From Chaunax sp. Z400 (Eukaryota; Chordata; Actinopteri; Lophiiformes; Chaunacidae): a stretch of 64,000 bases of DNA. Where the stretch lies: NCBI GenBank assembly GCA_037577475.1, contig CM075203.1:4977501-5041500 (forward strand). The letters are read 5' to 3'. How positions within the stretch are numbered: position 1 is the stretch's first letter; each line of letters starts with the position of its first letter. Position numbers and translations under genes: made by a program. Positions 25,280 through 35,974 of the stretch are shown piece by piece. The notes beneath the pieces are model-generated. The model worked only from the letters and a program-made list of their open reading frames with translations. It ran no database searches and was not told the origin of the DNA.

Positions 25280-27430
25280 TGAGGAGGGGATTCTGCAGGG
25301 GCCCGATATCCAACGCCGTCGCTCGCCTAAGCCAAATTCTTCCCCCCTCGCCTCGTGCTTCCAGGAGATTTGGTGTGGCTGTGATGTCTAAGTCCGAGGA
25401 GGAGACAATTGGGACAGTTGCTAATATGGCAGCCAAGACAAAAAGAAGGAGGGGAGGCAGAGATGGAGAGTAAAAGAGAGCAAAAAGATACCCTTCATTA
25501 TTAATGATGTCTCTGTTTATTCCACCCTCGTTTTAGATCCATTCAACCATACATGAATATGGAAGAAGATGAAATGTTTCCATGAGATAAAAGCTCTTAC
25601 TAGTCAGTCATAAAAAGGCATTCTGGCACCATTAGCCTAAATGCTTTAATCTATTATATGGGTATTTGATGTAGGTTGGCTGCAATCATTTTAACAAATC
25701 TAATGCATTAGATATCCAGACTACGTCAGAATGTGGTAAGATTAGAGCAGATGAACATGGCTTGATAATAGCGCTGCTAATTAACTCCAGACTACACTGG
25801 ATGAGTTGAGAGCTGGCTCCTGGCTAATTGCAGAACAAATACCCCCCTCCCTCTTAGATACACCACCTCTATCCCGCTCCCTCCTACTCTCCTCGCCACC
25901 TCGACAGCTAGTTCACTTAGCCATAATGACGTCTTTTGCCGAACAAAACTCCCTTAACCCTGTTCCTCCCAAGGAGCGGTAACAGTCGGCTGTCGAGATC
26001 CTTCAACGATCTCTGTAATGAACCTCTCTCCGGGGCCAGCAAGGAATTAATCTCTGAGCAGCGGGAGGGGGAGGATGGATGAAGCAAGACAGACAGCGAG
26101 GAAGAGAGCCAAGAGGAAAAGAATTAGGGAGGGAAATAATGGTAAGGGTGTGAATGAGAGAACATGACATGTGAGAAAGAAGTGTTCAAGGGGGTTTTAG
26201 TGCCAGAGACATTGAGCATTGCCTGGAGAGTCCATTAATAATTGCTCAGAAATCCTATCATCACAAGGGCTCCCCTTATTACAGATGAGTCAGATGGTCC
26301 CATTACAAGCCGCCACACTGCTGGCGTCCCGCCGGTCCTTGGCTAACGACTCTGGACAGGCCCACTATCAATGATACTGTGGACATTAGATCAGTCACCA
26401 AGTCACAGGAAGTTAGGATGATTGCAATGTCCATCTTAATAAAAGCAACGCTTTCCCGAATTCTCCTACTGTCCTTTTTCGTCATTTCTTTACAGCCTCT
26501 TGTTTCTCTTTTTCTATCAATTGTATGTTTCAGTCGGTCCTCCCTTCTTGTATTTATTTGAATGCATCCTCAGTCCTTCCTTTCCTCTATTTCTCACCCT
26601 GTTTCTTCTTCTTTTTCTTCTCTCACGTTGCTTCCCTGTGAGTTCATATGCGAGTGCCTAGCGCTCAGGCTCTGGGGTAAATAGCTGGAAAACATTCAGA
26701 CATTAATCAGCCCGTCGCCAGACGCTGACATCACAGACCTACCAGGATAAACACACAGAGGCACAGACGCGTGTCCAAGCGTACGAACACCCACGCACAC
26801 AGGTAATTTTTTTGTAAGGGCAACACGGCCATTTTTTTCTCTGCAGCAGGATAAACAGGTAATCAGTCGGGAGTGGAACACTAATTGGCACACATACTGT
26901 ACGTGTGCACACTTATAGAGACCCTTGGTTGGGCTGATTTGGCTGGTTGGACGGGGACAGTAAACAGAGGTGACCTCATGATGGTGAGCTAATGGGGTGT
27001 TCAAAAGGAAAATGTGCCCAAAGTCAGGGGACACAGGGTGGTGTTGGCACTGCTAGCTGGAACCTGGATCCTTGGTTGACGTTTCTCTATTTCCTGTAAC
27101 CCTCTTGGGTCCGATGTCACAGCGGCACGAACCCTTACTCTAACCTGTCATGTTGTTGGGTTCGGTCTGTAGATACAGTATGTTAAAGTGAAACAAGAAG
27201 TAATTGTCAGGTGGTATGTAAAGGCTGGTTCAGGGTTAGAGTCAGGGTTCATGCCGGCATGACCTCAGAGCCCAGCGGCTTAACTAGCCAGCAACATTTA
27301 CTGAAATCTGACCACACAGGAATTCAGGAGCTCCAGTTCTTTTTTAGTATTTTTACTATACTTTAATTCACCCAGATGTGTCGTCACCTCACTTTGCTTT
27401 GTTCATAGAAAATCTGTATTTCTTTCCTTG
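25280..27430. other. Non-coding; enhancer-like patches
   Basis: The patch at 25640-25800 (CTAATGCATTAGATATCC, GCGCTGCTAATTAACTCC) and the one at 26220-26320 (CCATTAATAATTGCTCAG, GATGAGTCAGATGG) are complex and motif-dense, so each is a weak candidate conserved element. The sequence at 26040-26200 is purine-rich. No exon was seen. Confidence 0.45.
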
Positions 27431-27439
27431 TCATCTTTA

Positions 27440-27655
27440 CAAAGTTGTGTGGCACTGGAGACTCCAGGAAGTTACTGCACACGGACAAGAAATAGTCCAG
27501 CACATAACCCCTTGTGAAAAACCACAACCAATCTTTTTCACACTTCTTTCTTTTCTTTCACAAATGAGATATAAGATGTTAATTAGTCTAAACAGAGCCA
27601 GGCTCGCTGTTTCTTTATTATTCCGGTCTTTATGCTAAGCTAACTACATGTTTAA
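27440..27655 (-). repeat. Teleost repeat family B, copy 1
   Basis: The order CACTGGAGACTCCAGGAAGT, GAGATATAAGATGTTAATTAG, CAGAGCCAGGCTCGCTGTTT and GTCTTTATGCTAAGCTAAC matches one abundant fish repeat read from its far end. Its opposite end (TTTAAAGGAATAGTTTG) appears at 44516, in the reverse relative orientation. There is no coding capacity, and the class is uncertain. Confidence 0.6.
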
Positions 27656-27659
27656 TAGC

Positions 27660-28980
27660 CAAGCAAAGTTCCTCAAAGTATCAAACATTCCGTTCAGGTT
27701 TCTGTACCAATCCAAGATCACTCTTACATTCTTTAACATACAACCACTGCAATACCCACTATGAACCCAGACCCGGTTACACTTCTGTGAGGAAAAGCCA
27801 ATTATTTGCCTCATAAAACATTGCTCCAAGAAACTTTCACTATCTCTCTCTCTGTGCCTTAGATCACTAATAAACATAACTCAACATGTAGCTTTGCATT
27901 GCTCTACATTTTATCCTGTATATTACTCACATGCTTTGCTACACATGTTCAACAGACTCACATGAAGGCAGAAATAGAGACACTTAGACACACACAGATG
28001 TTAACACTGAGGGTGTCAGAGGGTTGATGTGGTAAAGGCTGTGTCGAACAAAAGAAGATTCGGTTTCAACCCTCCTCCCTGCCACAAAAGAGCCGTCGGG
28101 GGATTATTTCATAGCAGTTACGAGACGGAAGATTTAAGGAGCAGACATCCACCTCGCCTCGCATCTCCCAATCCCCAGCAGATGCCCCTTTGAGATGAGG
28201 GACCAAGCTCTGGTGACACAGAGAGCTACAAAGCCACAAAGGTTTTACTGCATCCACCACCAGTCCTTAACACGCACACACACACAAACAGGCACAAGCA
28301 GATGTACACATCCACAAAAGTGAGAACACGGGAATCCAGATGCACATACATGAGGGCAAATAAACACCTGGGCTAGTTGTAGTCATTAAACTGCCGTATG
28401 CATGCACCATTTTCTCGGCAAAAACATGGAGGTAATGTTTTCTTTTCTTCACAACCCATAAATTATTCTTTTTCAATCTCCCTCATGCTCATAACTGTCC
28501 AATTACCTATGGTAGCAATCTCCCTCAACACAGCTACTGTATGCAGCTAGCTGCTCCCATTATGAGGCATACATCATTACCTCTGGAAGAATGGAAGATC
28601 CTGTTTGGAGCATGACATCCCTTTACTCGAAGACAGTGTTGTACAGTAGAGCTAAGAGACAGTGCAGGGTTTTTGTCAATGTGACGTCTTAGATGCGCTT
28701 AAATATATGCATAGTTTAGGGTGTGTTATTCAGAGGCATGCTAAATGAAGATGACATTTGTGATTCTTTAACAGTGCACCAGACTAAAGAATTATCGCCT
28801 ATGCGCAAAAAACCCACAAAAGCCCTGCAGCGAGGTGATGCACATTTTACAGCATAATCGATAAAATACCCAGTAAAAGGTCCTTTTTAGTAGCTTACCC
28901 TTTCCGTGCATGTCAGGTTGCAGAACAGACATGTCAATTACATGGAAACTGTGTAACATAGAACAAAAATACTCATCATT
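27660..28980. other. Non-coding, nothing recognised
   Basis: Contains a CA-rich patch at 28270-28290. No frame or repeat of note was found. Confidence 0.5.
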
Positions 28981-28984
28981 TTAA

Positions 28985-29320
28985 AACGATTAAAGTCCTG
29001 TTCAGACCAAATCTGAGACGAGTTGAACTCTCTGTATTCTAACTACTAGCTTTTCAGGCTTTTTTTTGTAGCTGAATATAATTAGAAGCATCTTATAGTG
29101 TAATTGGTCATATAGATTTACTTACTGCAACTGCATTGAAACAGTGAAAACAAAAGTGTGTGTGCATAGTGAGTGTGTGGTTGAAGAAGAAGAAGAATCA
29201 GCTCTAATGGTCGCATACAATTATAAACACAGTACAATGTAAGCAAATGTGTAAAAGGAGATTTAGTTATTAGGCGTTTGTTAGTCTAAACATATTGATT
29301 ATAGCAGCTTTAAGAGCTAT
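28985..29320. repeat. Possible MITE-like repeat
   Basis: It starts near GTCCTGTTCAGACC, a frequent fish MITE-type terminus, and contains GTGTGTGGTTGAAGAAGAAG followed by AATCAGCTCTAATGG, which I associate with the interior of a fish repeat. No second terminus was found. Confidence 0.3.
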
Positions 29321-29819
29321 AACTTTACATGCTGTGCAATATGTCATCTGTGTGTCATGTGATCAGAGGAAACACAGTGCTGCAGCTGATGCTTGTGCTT
29401 GTGAGAGAGTAATAAAATAGGACATAGACGAACCGGTCTTAATCCAACACAGGCAGAACAGCCAGGTTCTCATAAGGGGCTCTTTTCATAGAACTGTGGG
29501 GCCTGGTGCTTTCTGGGGCCTGGGGTGCAGGGACAAGCCACTCTCTCCCTCCCTCCCTCCTTCTCCTATCCCCATCCAGACCCTAGTCATCCTCCTTCCA
29601 CCCCTTTGTGGGTCTTTTCCACTTTGATTTCATGTTTGCCCATCTCGTGGCTCGGAGACGGGGCGAGCAGAGGCATTCCACAAAAGACCCCATGAGACGC
29701 AGCCCCCTCCGCTTCCTGCACACTCACACCGCATATACATAATAACACACATCCTCACACACACACTGTCCACATACAGGTAAATGTGAGCATAGACACA
29801 ACCATATACAACCAAACAT

Positions 29820-29841
29820 TCACACACACACACACACACAC
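29820..29841. repeat. (CA)n microsatellite, short
   Basis: About eleven CA units in a generally CA-rich neighbourhood (29720-29842). Confidence 0.93.
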
Positions 29842-30584
29842 CAAAAAGCTTAGAACCTAAACCTCTTGTTTCCACTCCCACACACGGAAATAAAATCTTG
29901 TGCCAGTTTACCACAAACAAAGGTTTCATTCTGTTTCGGTTTCTGTTTCAGGCGTGTTCAGGGGATTTTCCATTAGGGTTCTGAGTTGTTCCAATCTCTG
30001 TTCCTATTGGTTGACCTGTTCTTATTGTTGCGTATCTTCAAGAGGAGAGCAAATATTTGGTTCTACACGAAACAAACCCTGTCACAACTTCTAGGCTGAT
30101 AACAAACTCAGCAGCCGAACAAAACCAAACGGGGGGCGCCATCAGCTGTTTCTCTCCCCCACAGTCCATGAGCCCATCCCTGGCTGGGGGTCCCGGGGTG
30201 TTCCCCTGGGGAGCACCAGAGCTCTGGGTGTTAGTGTTGCCACTGGGGCTTTATAGACTCCCTACTGAGAGCATCTCCTTAGAACAGACAATGGGAGCCA
30301 TTTATCCCCTGGGTGACCGCGCTGACCCCCTAAACTCACTCCCCTAAATCCGCCGGGCATGGACTGCCTGCTCCTTTCAGGCACCCTTTCACAAGGCCTC
30401 ACAAAGCGTCCTGGCCCATATGCAGGCCTCCTCAGTAATGCACCGCCTATTATACACGTACAAGCTAAAGAGCAAGTTTTTGTCCCGTCTAGAAAATAAT
30501 TAAAAAGATAGAAAATGTAATAAAGCCATCAAATAAAGCTTAAAAGAACAACTTAATACACGTTTGGTAATTTTTAATTTAACA

Positions 30585-30601
30585 TTTTTTTTTTTTTTTT
30601 T
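30585..30601. repeat. T17 homopolymer
   Basis: A run of seventeen T bases followed by GCAGACG, which resembles a polypyrimidine-AG splice acceptor. No plausible exon follows. Confidence 0.9.
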
Positions 30602-31087
30602 GCAGACGTGTTTCAGGAAGCGTTTTGTTTTCAATCAAGCACACAGCATTTTTGAGAAGAGTGTTCACCTGTGTTATGTATGTAATGTTTGCACTAATAG
30701 CAGTCCAGCATGGGGAGGACCTAATGGAAACAATTATGTTATTCTCATCAGAGCCACGCCCACAATGAATTAGCAAGAAATAAACTAGTCAATTGGAACC
30801 AACAATGCCCTGACATGCACATAAGAAAATCAAACCGCTCGTCTCACAGGAGGAATAAAAACATTTTCTATTTCTCTGCTGCCTTTTCTCATCCTCCTTG
30901 CTCTTCCCATCCTCTATGCTTGTTCTCTCTTTTCAAACCCTCCCTCCTTTCAGCCTCACTTCCTCTCCCAGTTTGTATTGTTGTTGTTTCTTACCCCCAT
31001 TCCTCCTCTCTCATTCACTCAGCACTTTTAATTCCACCCACTGTTTTCTCCTCTAGCCTCGGTGCAGAGGCACCATTTCAATTGGGG

Positions 31088-31115
31088 GTGTGTGTGTGTG
31101 TGTGTGTGTGTGTGT
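31088..31115. repeat. (GT)n microsatellite
   Basis: Fourteen GT units, with more GT-rich sequence at 31275-31330. Confidence 0.95.
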
Positions 31116-31119
31116 CTGT

Positions 31120-32590
31120 TTTTGTGCATGACATTGCATGTGTATGTGTGTGTCCAGGCCCGTTTGTTCATGTGAGTGTATGTGAAACAGGGGAGGGGCA
31201 AGAAAGAGAGAGGAAGAAAGAGGTTAATTTATGGGAGTATATTGTGAGAGACAGCATGAGCGAGGATCGGACGTTTCTTGTGTGTGTGTGCATGTCTGAT
31301 AGTGTGTGTCTGTGCATGCATGTCTTTGTGCATGCGATGGAGATGAAGTAAAGGGGTTTACCATCCACTTTAGTTCATGCCTGCATCCTTTTGGGAACCC
31401 ATGCTGCCAGGAAGAGGCATCCTTTCAGTCTTGTTTTTTTTTTTATACACTCTGTAAAACCCAGTTTAATGCAAAGAAAATAGGCCAAGTGGTACGAGTG
31501 AGTGATAGACGTCTCTGTTCTACATCTAGAGCATTCTTTTCTCTAGGCTCCTACTTATTGGCATTTTTTTCAGCCTTGAGAAGAAATTCACCGCATTTGA
31601 AAATGTAGTGTGGAGAGAAACCTCCCCACATCTCATGGTTTGTTATAGGCCTGCTAATCCAATGGTGAGATTCAGCTAAATTTCATTATTTGTCTGATAT
31701 TGGAGTAGAAAGTGCACCAACGTCCAAATTCCAGTACGATTTGTTTTCTATGAATCTGAATGAGAATTCTATTAAATTAAAACTTGCTTCATATTGTCAG
31801 CATTGTTTCAGTGGGTTGATAGAAAACCAAACATGACTATTGCACAAGAGAACTGTGCACCATGATGCTTTGGGACCTCAAGATGGAGCCCAAGTTACTC
31901 ACTCATCGAACTATAGCCAGTGATGTTGAATTATGTGGTTGCAAGAAAACTGCTAGGCATCAATTTGATGAGCCTTGAAGATATTTATAAATAAATAATC
32001 CTTCACAAAGCAGAAAAAAATCATATCTGACCCCAGACACCCACTTCGTACAGCCTTTGATGTGTTACGCGCTGGAGGGTAACACAAGGTTCCGGCAGCC
32101 ATACTTAAAATATTTTATTTGTATAGATGCTCCAGCAATATTTGTAGGATCAAGAACAACTTTGTTAGACCTTTTTCTTGAGAACAAAGGAGGCCAAATA
32201 AACTACAGTAGGGAAGTGGTAGAGGGTGTTCTCACTGGTCTGGTGTTAAGGAAATATTCCAATGTGTCTAACCCAGACAATTCAGGCTTTCAGATGGTCA
32301 AGCATGAGTTTGCACATGGCCATGTGACTTTTTCCCACCTGGTGGAATGTCACCGCCGTCACAGTTCTCAGGAAGTAATGTGGTCAGTGCCACAGATGGA
32401 GACAATGGCCAATCATGTATAAAATATGACTGAAGTTGGAATACGCACCAGAATAATCCTTAACAGCAGTTGATTTAAAAACGTTATGGAACACAGTCTT
32501 GTAAAAACATGTCAAACAGAGTCTCAAATTGGGAGAACTTTTCCACATTTTGTTGAACAGTTAGACGCTATGATATCTATAATTATGTTT
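31120..32590. other. Non-coding; one unrecognised 121-codon frame
   Basis: A plus-strand frame at 32057-32422 encodes 121 residues. I see no motif, signal peptide or repeat structure in it, and no flanking splice or promoter context. It is probably fortuitous, but I cannot exclude an old transposon remnant. Confidence 0.45.
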
Positions 32591-32599
32591 TGGCTCCTT

Positions 32600-32930
32600 T
32601 CTGAGGAATTCTAACCTGACACGCCAAATGGTTTGTTAAACATAACAATCGGAGAAGTTGTTCTTGGAAACTGTTTGGAAAAGTGCAAACACTTTCAAAA
32701 ACTACTCCACAGGTGATTGGATGAACCATAAGTCTATCACCATCTGTTACAAGCCAACTTCAACCAATAAGATCAATGAACCGTATAAAATATTAAGAGC
32801 TCACCACAGCGGAGCCAGCTGGAAAATCAAACTTGAGTCGGGAGAAGAGCAAAAAGTCTTTCCATTGAGAAAAGCCTTCAGTGCCGTCCCTTTGCTCCTG
32901 TTTCAGTCAATTCTCCAATTCTGATCAACG
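32600..32930 (+). repeat. Probable interspersed repeat
   Basis: The run GTTCTTGGAAACTGTTTGGA, GTGCAAACACTTTC, CTATCACCATCTGTTACAAG and CTCACCACAGCGGAGCCAGC is familiar from a fish repeat. The 88-codon frame here is consistent with repeat sequence rather than with a gene. The class is unknown. Confidence 0.45.
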
Positions 32931-33009
32931 CATAAACGCAAACCTCTTTAGGAGACGCCATTGATGTTTTAAAAGGAACAGTTGCCTCTCTTCCTGTCAT
33001 CACACCTAA

Positions 33010-33165
33010 ACTATACCCATAGCTGCCCGTAGTCCCTCATATAGGATGCTAATTGGTCCAAACCACTCTGATTCAGACAGAAGTGCTCAACGACGAAGCC
33101 TGGCAAGACAGGTTCACTCATGATCTCACAAATCCAATTGCCCTGCAAGTTAAGAAGATGTGTAT
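33010..33165. repeat. Possible interspersed repeat
   Basis: The text CGAAGCCTGGCAAGACAGGT, then TCACAAATCCAATTGCCCTG, seems familiar as part of a dispersed fish repeat. No second copy lies within this window, so support is weak. Confidence 0.3.
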
Positions 33166-33578
33166 AATTTATTAAAAACATAACTTGAATGCTGTTTTTT
33201 TTCAAGTGGCTCTGTGTTCTTAATGGTATTTCCATAAACCCATGAGGATAACTTGATACAGTTTTATGGCTGCCCTATCTCAAGAATTTTTAAGATCTCT
33301 GCAAGATTATTTTAATCCCAAACTCTTGTCTGTAAGTCTACACTATTTATAGCATGTAAAATCCCCAAGTTAGTCTTTATTTAGACTTAGTCTTGCAAGA
33401 CAAAAGTGATCGTCAGTAGTTGTTGCTTTATTAGCTGACTTTCAAACACAAATAAAACTATAAATAATTGCATAAATATATTGAATATCAAAAGAAGATT
33501 TAGGGACATCCTTAAGTGCTACATTTCAAATCAGCAGCAGAGAACTGTATGAGTTTAAAATTTTTAAAAGGCAACATG

Positions 33579-33637
33579 CAAAATAAAAAAGGAGTTTATT
33601 CAGACGGTCCGTCTGAATAAACTCCTTTTTTATTTTG
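33579..33637. repeat. Perfect inverted repeat, 29-bp arms, 1-nt spacer
   Basis: The left arm at 33579-33607 and the right arm at 33609-33637 are exact reverse complements around a single T at 33608. The core reads TTATTCAGACGG, T, CCGTCTGAATAA, with GGAG and A-rich outer parts. There is no mismatch along the arms, and pairing stops abruptly outside them. It could form a cruciform or, if transcribed, a long hairpin. No TA or 8-bp target duplication is apparent at the ends. The explanation could be a tiny palindromic element, a replication fold-back duplication or an assembly join. Confidence 0.97.
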
Positions 33638-33756
33638 TGTGTGTTTTTAAATGTCTACCAAATCATGGCTATTGCCGTGATTTTGACATACAATACATTT
33701 AACATGTGAAACCCTGAATACAAGTGTTGTATGTAAATGTTTGTAGAAAACATGTC

Positions 33757-33777
33757 ATATGATATGTCATATCATAT
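33757..33777. repeat. Perfect inverted repeat, 10-bp arms
   Basis: ATATGATATG, T, CATATCATAT. Like the larger hairpin about 120 bases upstream, it has a one-base T spacer. Confidence 0.95.
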
Positions 33778-33779
33778 TG

Positions 33780-35330
33780 TTAGCCTTAGGGTTAACCTCA
33801 ATGAAAAGTCTCACAATATGGGATAATTGGTTTTCCTCGAATACAAACATGCGGGATCAGATCTGTTTTGTTTCAAGAGAGAATGAAAGCAAATGATTCC
33901 TTTGAACGTTGTGTTTTTTCTCCACTGGTCTCAGAAAGGTTGTTGAGACATAACGCGGTCGGGTCAGACAAACCATGGAACACGCCACTCTAAACAATAC
34001 ACCACATGATGGTTGCCACACAGACACTTGTAAACAGAGAGACATGCCCCAAACTGCTGGCTTGTGAATTTATTCAGAATGAACACAGATTGCATGAATT
34101 TCATTGGTGTAAATACAAAAACAAACATAACCGCCAGATTTTAACTTCCTACAAACATCTTGAAGAAAACTACAAACAGGGTGGACTTTGCAGTTTTATT
34201 TTCCCAGATCGGGAAATAAATATATACATGGCCTGAGAAGTTAGCATGTATTGATTAACTTGATCCACTCCTCTTTAAAATCTGATAACATGCAGAGTGA
34301 AGAAGGTCTGCTTTTTGAACTTTATCCTAAATTCAACATTTAACCTTAAAGGTTGCTGACATTTTGCTTGGTTACAAAGAAGTCAGCTTTTATAACAAAC
34401 AGGGATATAGATTGGTCTAGATTCTCAAAGGCCTTATCAGGATTCAGGCCCACAACTGTGTATGCCGTGCCCTGACCTCGGAGTGTCTGTTTATTGTTTG
34501 TCCATATGCATGGCTACGCCTGTGTGTGAGCAGTGCCCTAACCTGACCTGGGGATAATAGGTACACAAGGGTCAAGTATGCCTGGAGTGCAGAACATGTG
34601 GAGCAGGTTGTTGCGTGAAGTCTTGGTGGGTGTGGAGGTGTAGAAAGCAGGTGGAGAGCCAAAGGGTTAAACTAGAACAGGTTGGTAAGTGTGCAGGCAT
34701 GCATGTACCACAATTGGTACTGAATTGCAAGTGTGTGAAGTCAAAGGGTCAGCTCTGACTGAGCTGTGCATTGCTGCACTGCATAAGGGTCAGGGTTAAA
34801 AGACACAGTTGCTTTAACACTGTGAAATTAAATGTTCGCCTTTAAGGTCTAATCCAGGTTTTCCAGAAATGTAAGCATACGTCACTCTGCATGATATCTA
34901 TCTCTGATAGAGTATTTATGTGTACCATTTCATGAGCCAGTTCCAAGTATGCCCTTATTTCTCTGGGTATGTGAGAGAATTTGGCTCTTTCAGAAAAATC
35001 AAGCTTATGGGAAGCTAGCTAATGCAGTGCAAGGGCCTGCTGAGCTCACAACAAAGTGAAATATCTTCATCATGTTAATCAGAAGTGACAATCATTTTTC
35101 CCCTCCGCGGGGCCAACAAGTGTTGATGCAGAAGGCCTCACACAATGGCTGTAGCTGCAGCACATATATCAAACCCCCTTTAACAGTGCTCTGCCCAGTG
35201 TAGTCTCACAGAGCCCCTAAGTGGAGTTTCTGCATTTACAGTCATTTTCCAGATTTCTGTCAAACGCACCTCACCTTTCTCCCAGAATCACCCAGGAGTC
35301 AAGATATTCTTTCAAACCCCTTTCATGCCA
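33780..35330. other. Non-coding, nothing recognised
   Basis: Frames of up to 76 codons with no family signal. No repeat was identified before the LINE end at about 35335. Confidence 0.5.
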
Positions 35331-35334
35331 TCAA

Positions 35335-35525
35335 TGTTTCACTCGAACCAGGGGCACCGAGATTGGGCTCAAATTAGTTATGCACCCCCAGGAGAGCTGG
35401 AGGAGGTGGCTGGGGAGAGGGAGGTTTGGGCTTCTCGGCTGAGACTGCTGCCCCCGCGACCTGGACCCGAAAAAGGGGACGAAAATGGATGTATGGATGG
35501 GTGGATGGATAGTTATGAACCACAG
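35335..35525 (+). mobile_element. LINE (non-LTR retrotransposon) 3' end
   Basis: The order GAGCTGGAGGAGGTGGCTGG, GGAGAGGGAGGTTTGGGCTT, CTGCTGCCCCCGCGACC and then a GATGGATGG-type tetranucleotide tail is the characteristic 3' terminus of a common fish LINE of the L2/Rex1 (CR1-clade) type as I recall it. The tail (about 35485-35512) marks the plus-strand orientation. The element is 5'-truncated, as most LINE copies are, and encodes nothing functional. The exact clade needs a library search. Confidence 0.75.
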
Positions 35526-35529
35526 GTTT

Positions 35530-35870
35530 TCTCTCAGTGGGACTAGGTGTGGAGGGTGCATTTTTTCATTTTGGTTTCAGTGTTGGCCTTTGGTAAATTA
35601 ATCAGATTCCTCTGAACATTAATGTTTCAAGATGTTTCTGGATACCTTCACAACTGAATCGGCTATGAAGCTGACAGGCACTCCGATCCTTAGCCATAGT
35701 ACTTATTCACATTGGCATATTCTGTATGTGAATACAGTAAAAGTCTTTACTATCCTTTCCCCTTGAGGAGATGAGAATATAGGTGAAGGAGGCAGCAAGC
35801 TCTCGCTACTTCCTTTTGTAAAATCACATTCTCCCCTCCTACTTGAAAGGATTTCTCAGATTTCTGGGAA
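35530..35870. other. Non-coding, nothing recognised
   Basis: A short interval between the LINE end and the long AC microsatellite. Confidence 0.5.
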
Positions 35871-35973
<103 letters not shown>

Positions 35974-35974
35974 G

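Larger units (their letters stand above)
29330..31080. other. Non-coding with simple repeats
   Basis: Contains an (AC) tract at 29820-29841 and a T17 run at 30585-30601. The 178-codon plus frame beginning at 30815 runs through the downstream GT tract and is not gene-like. Confidence 0.5.

Noticed and set aside
30585..30610. Polypyrimidine tract and CAG as a splice acceptor
   Set aside because: The T17 run is a simple repeat, and the following sequence has no convincing exon or donor.
30815..31351. 178-codon plus-strand frame
   Set aside because: It runs through the (GT)n tract, giving a Val-Cys run, and has no domain.
35140..35175. GCAGCACATATATC resembling the start of U6 snRNA
   Set aside because: Only a few bases match, and the rest of U6 is absent.
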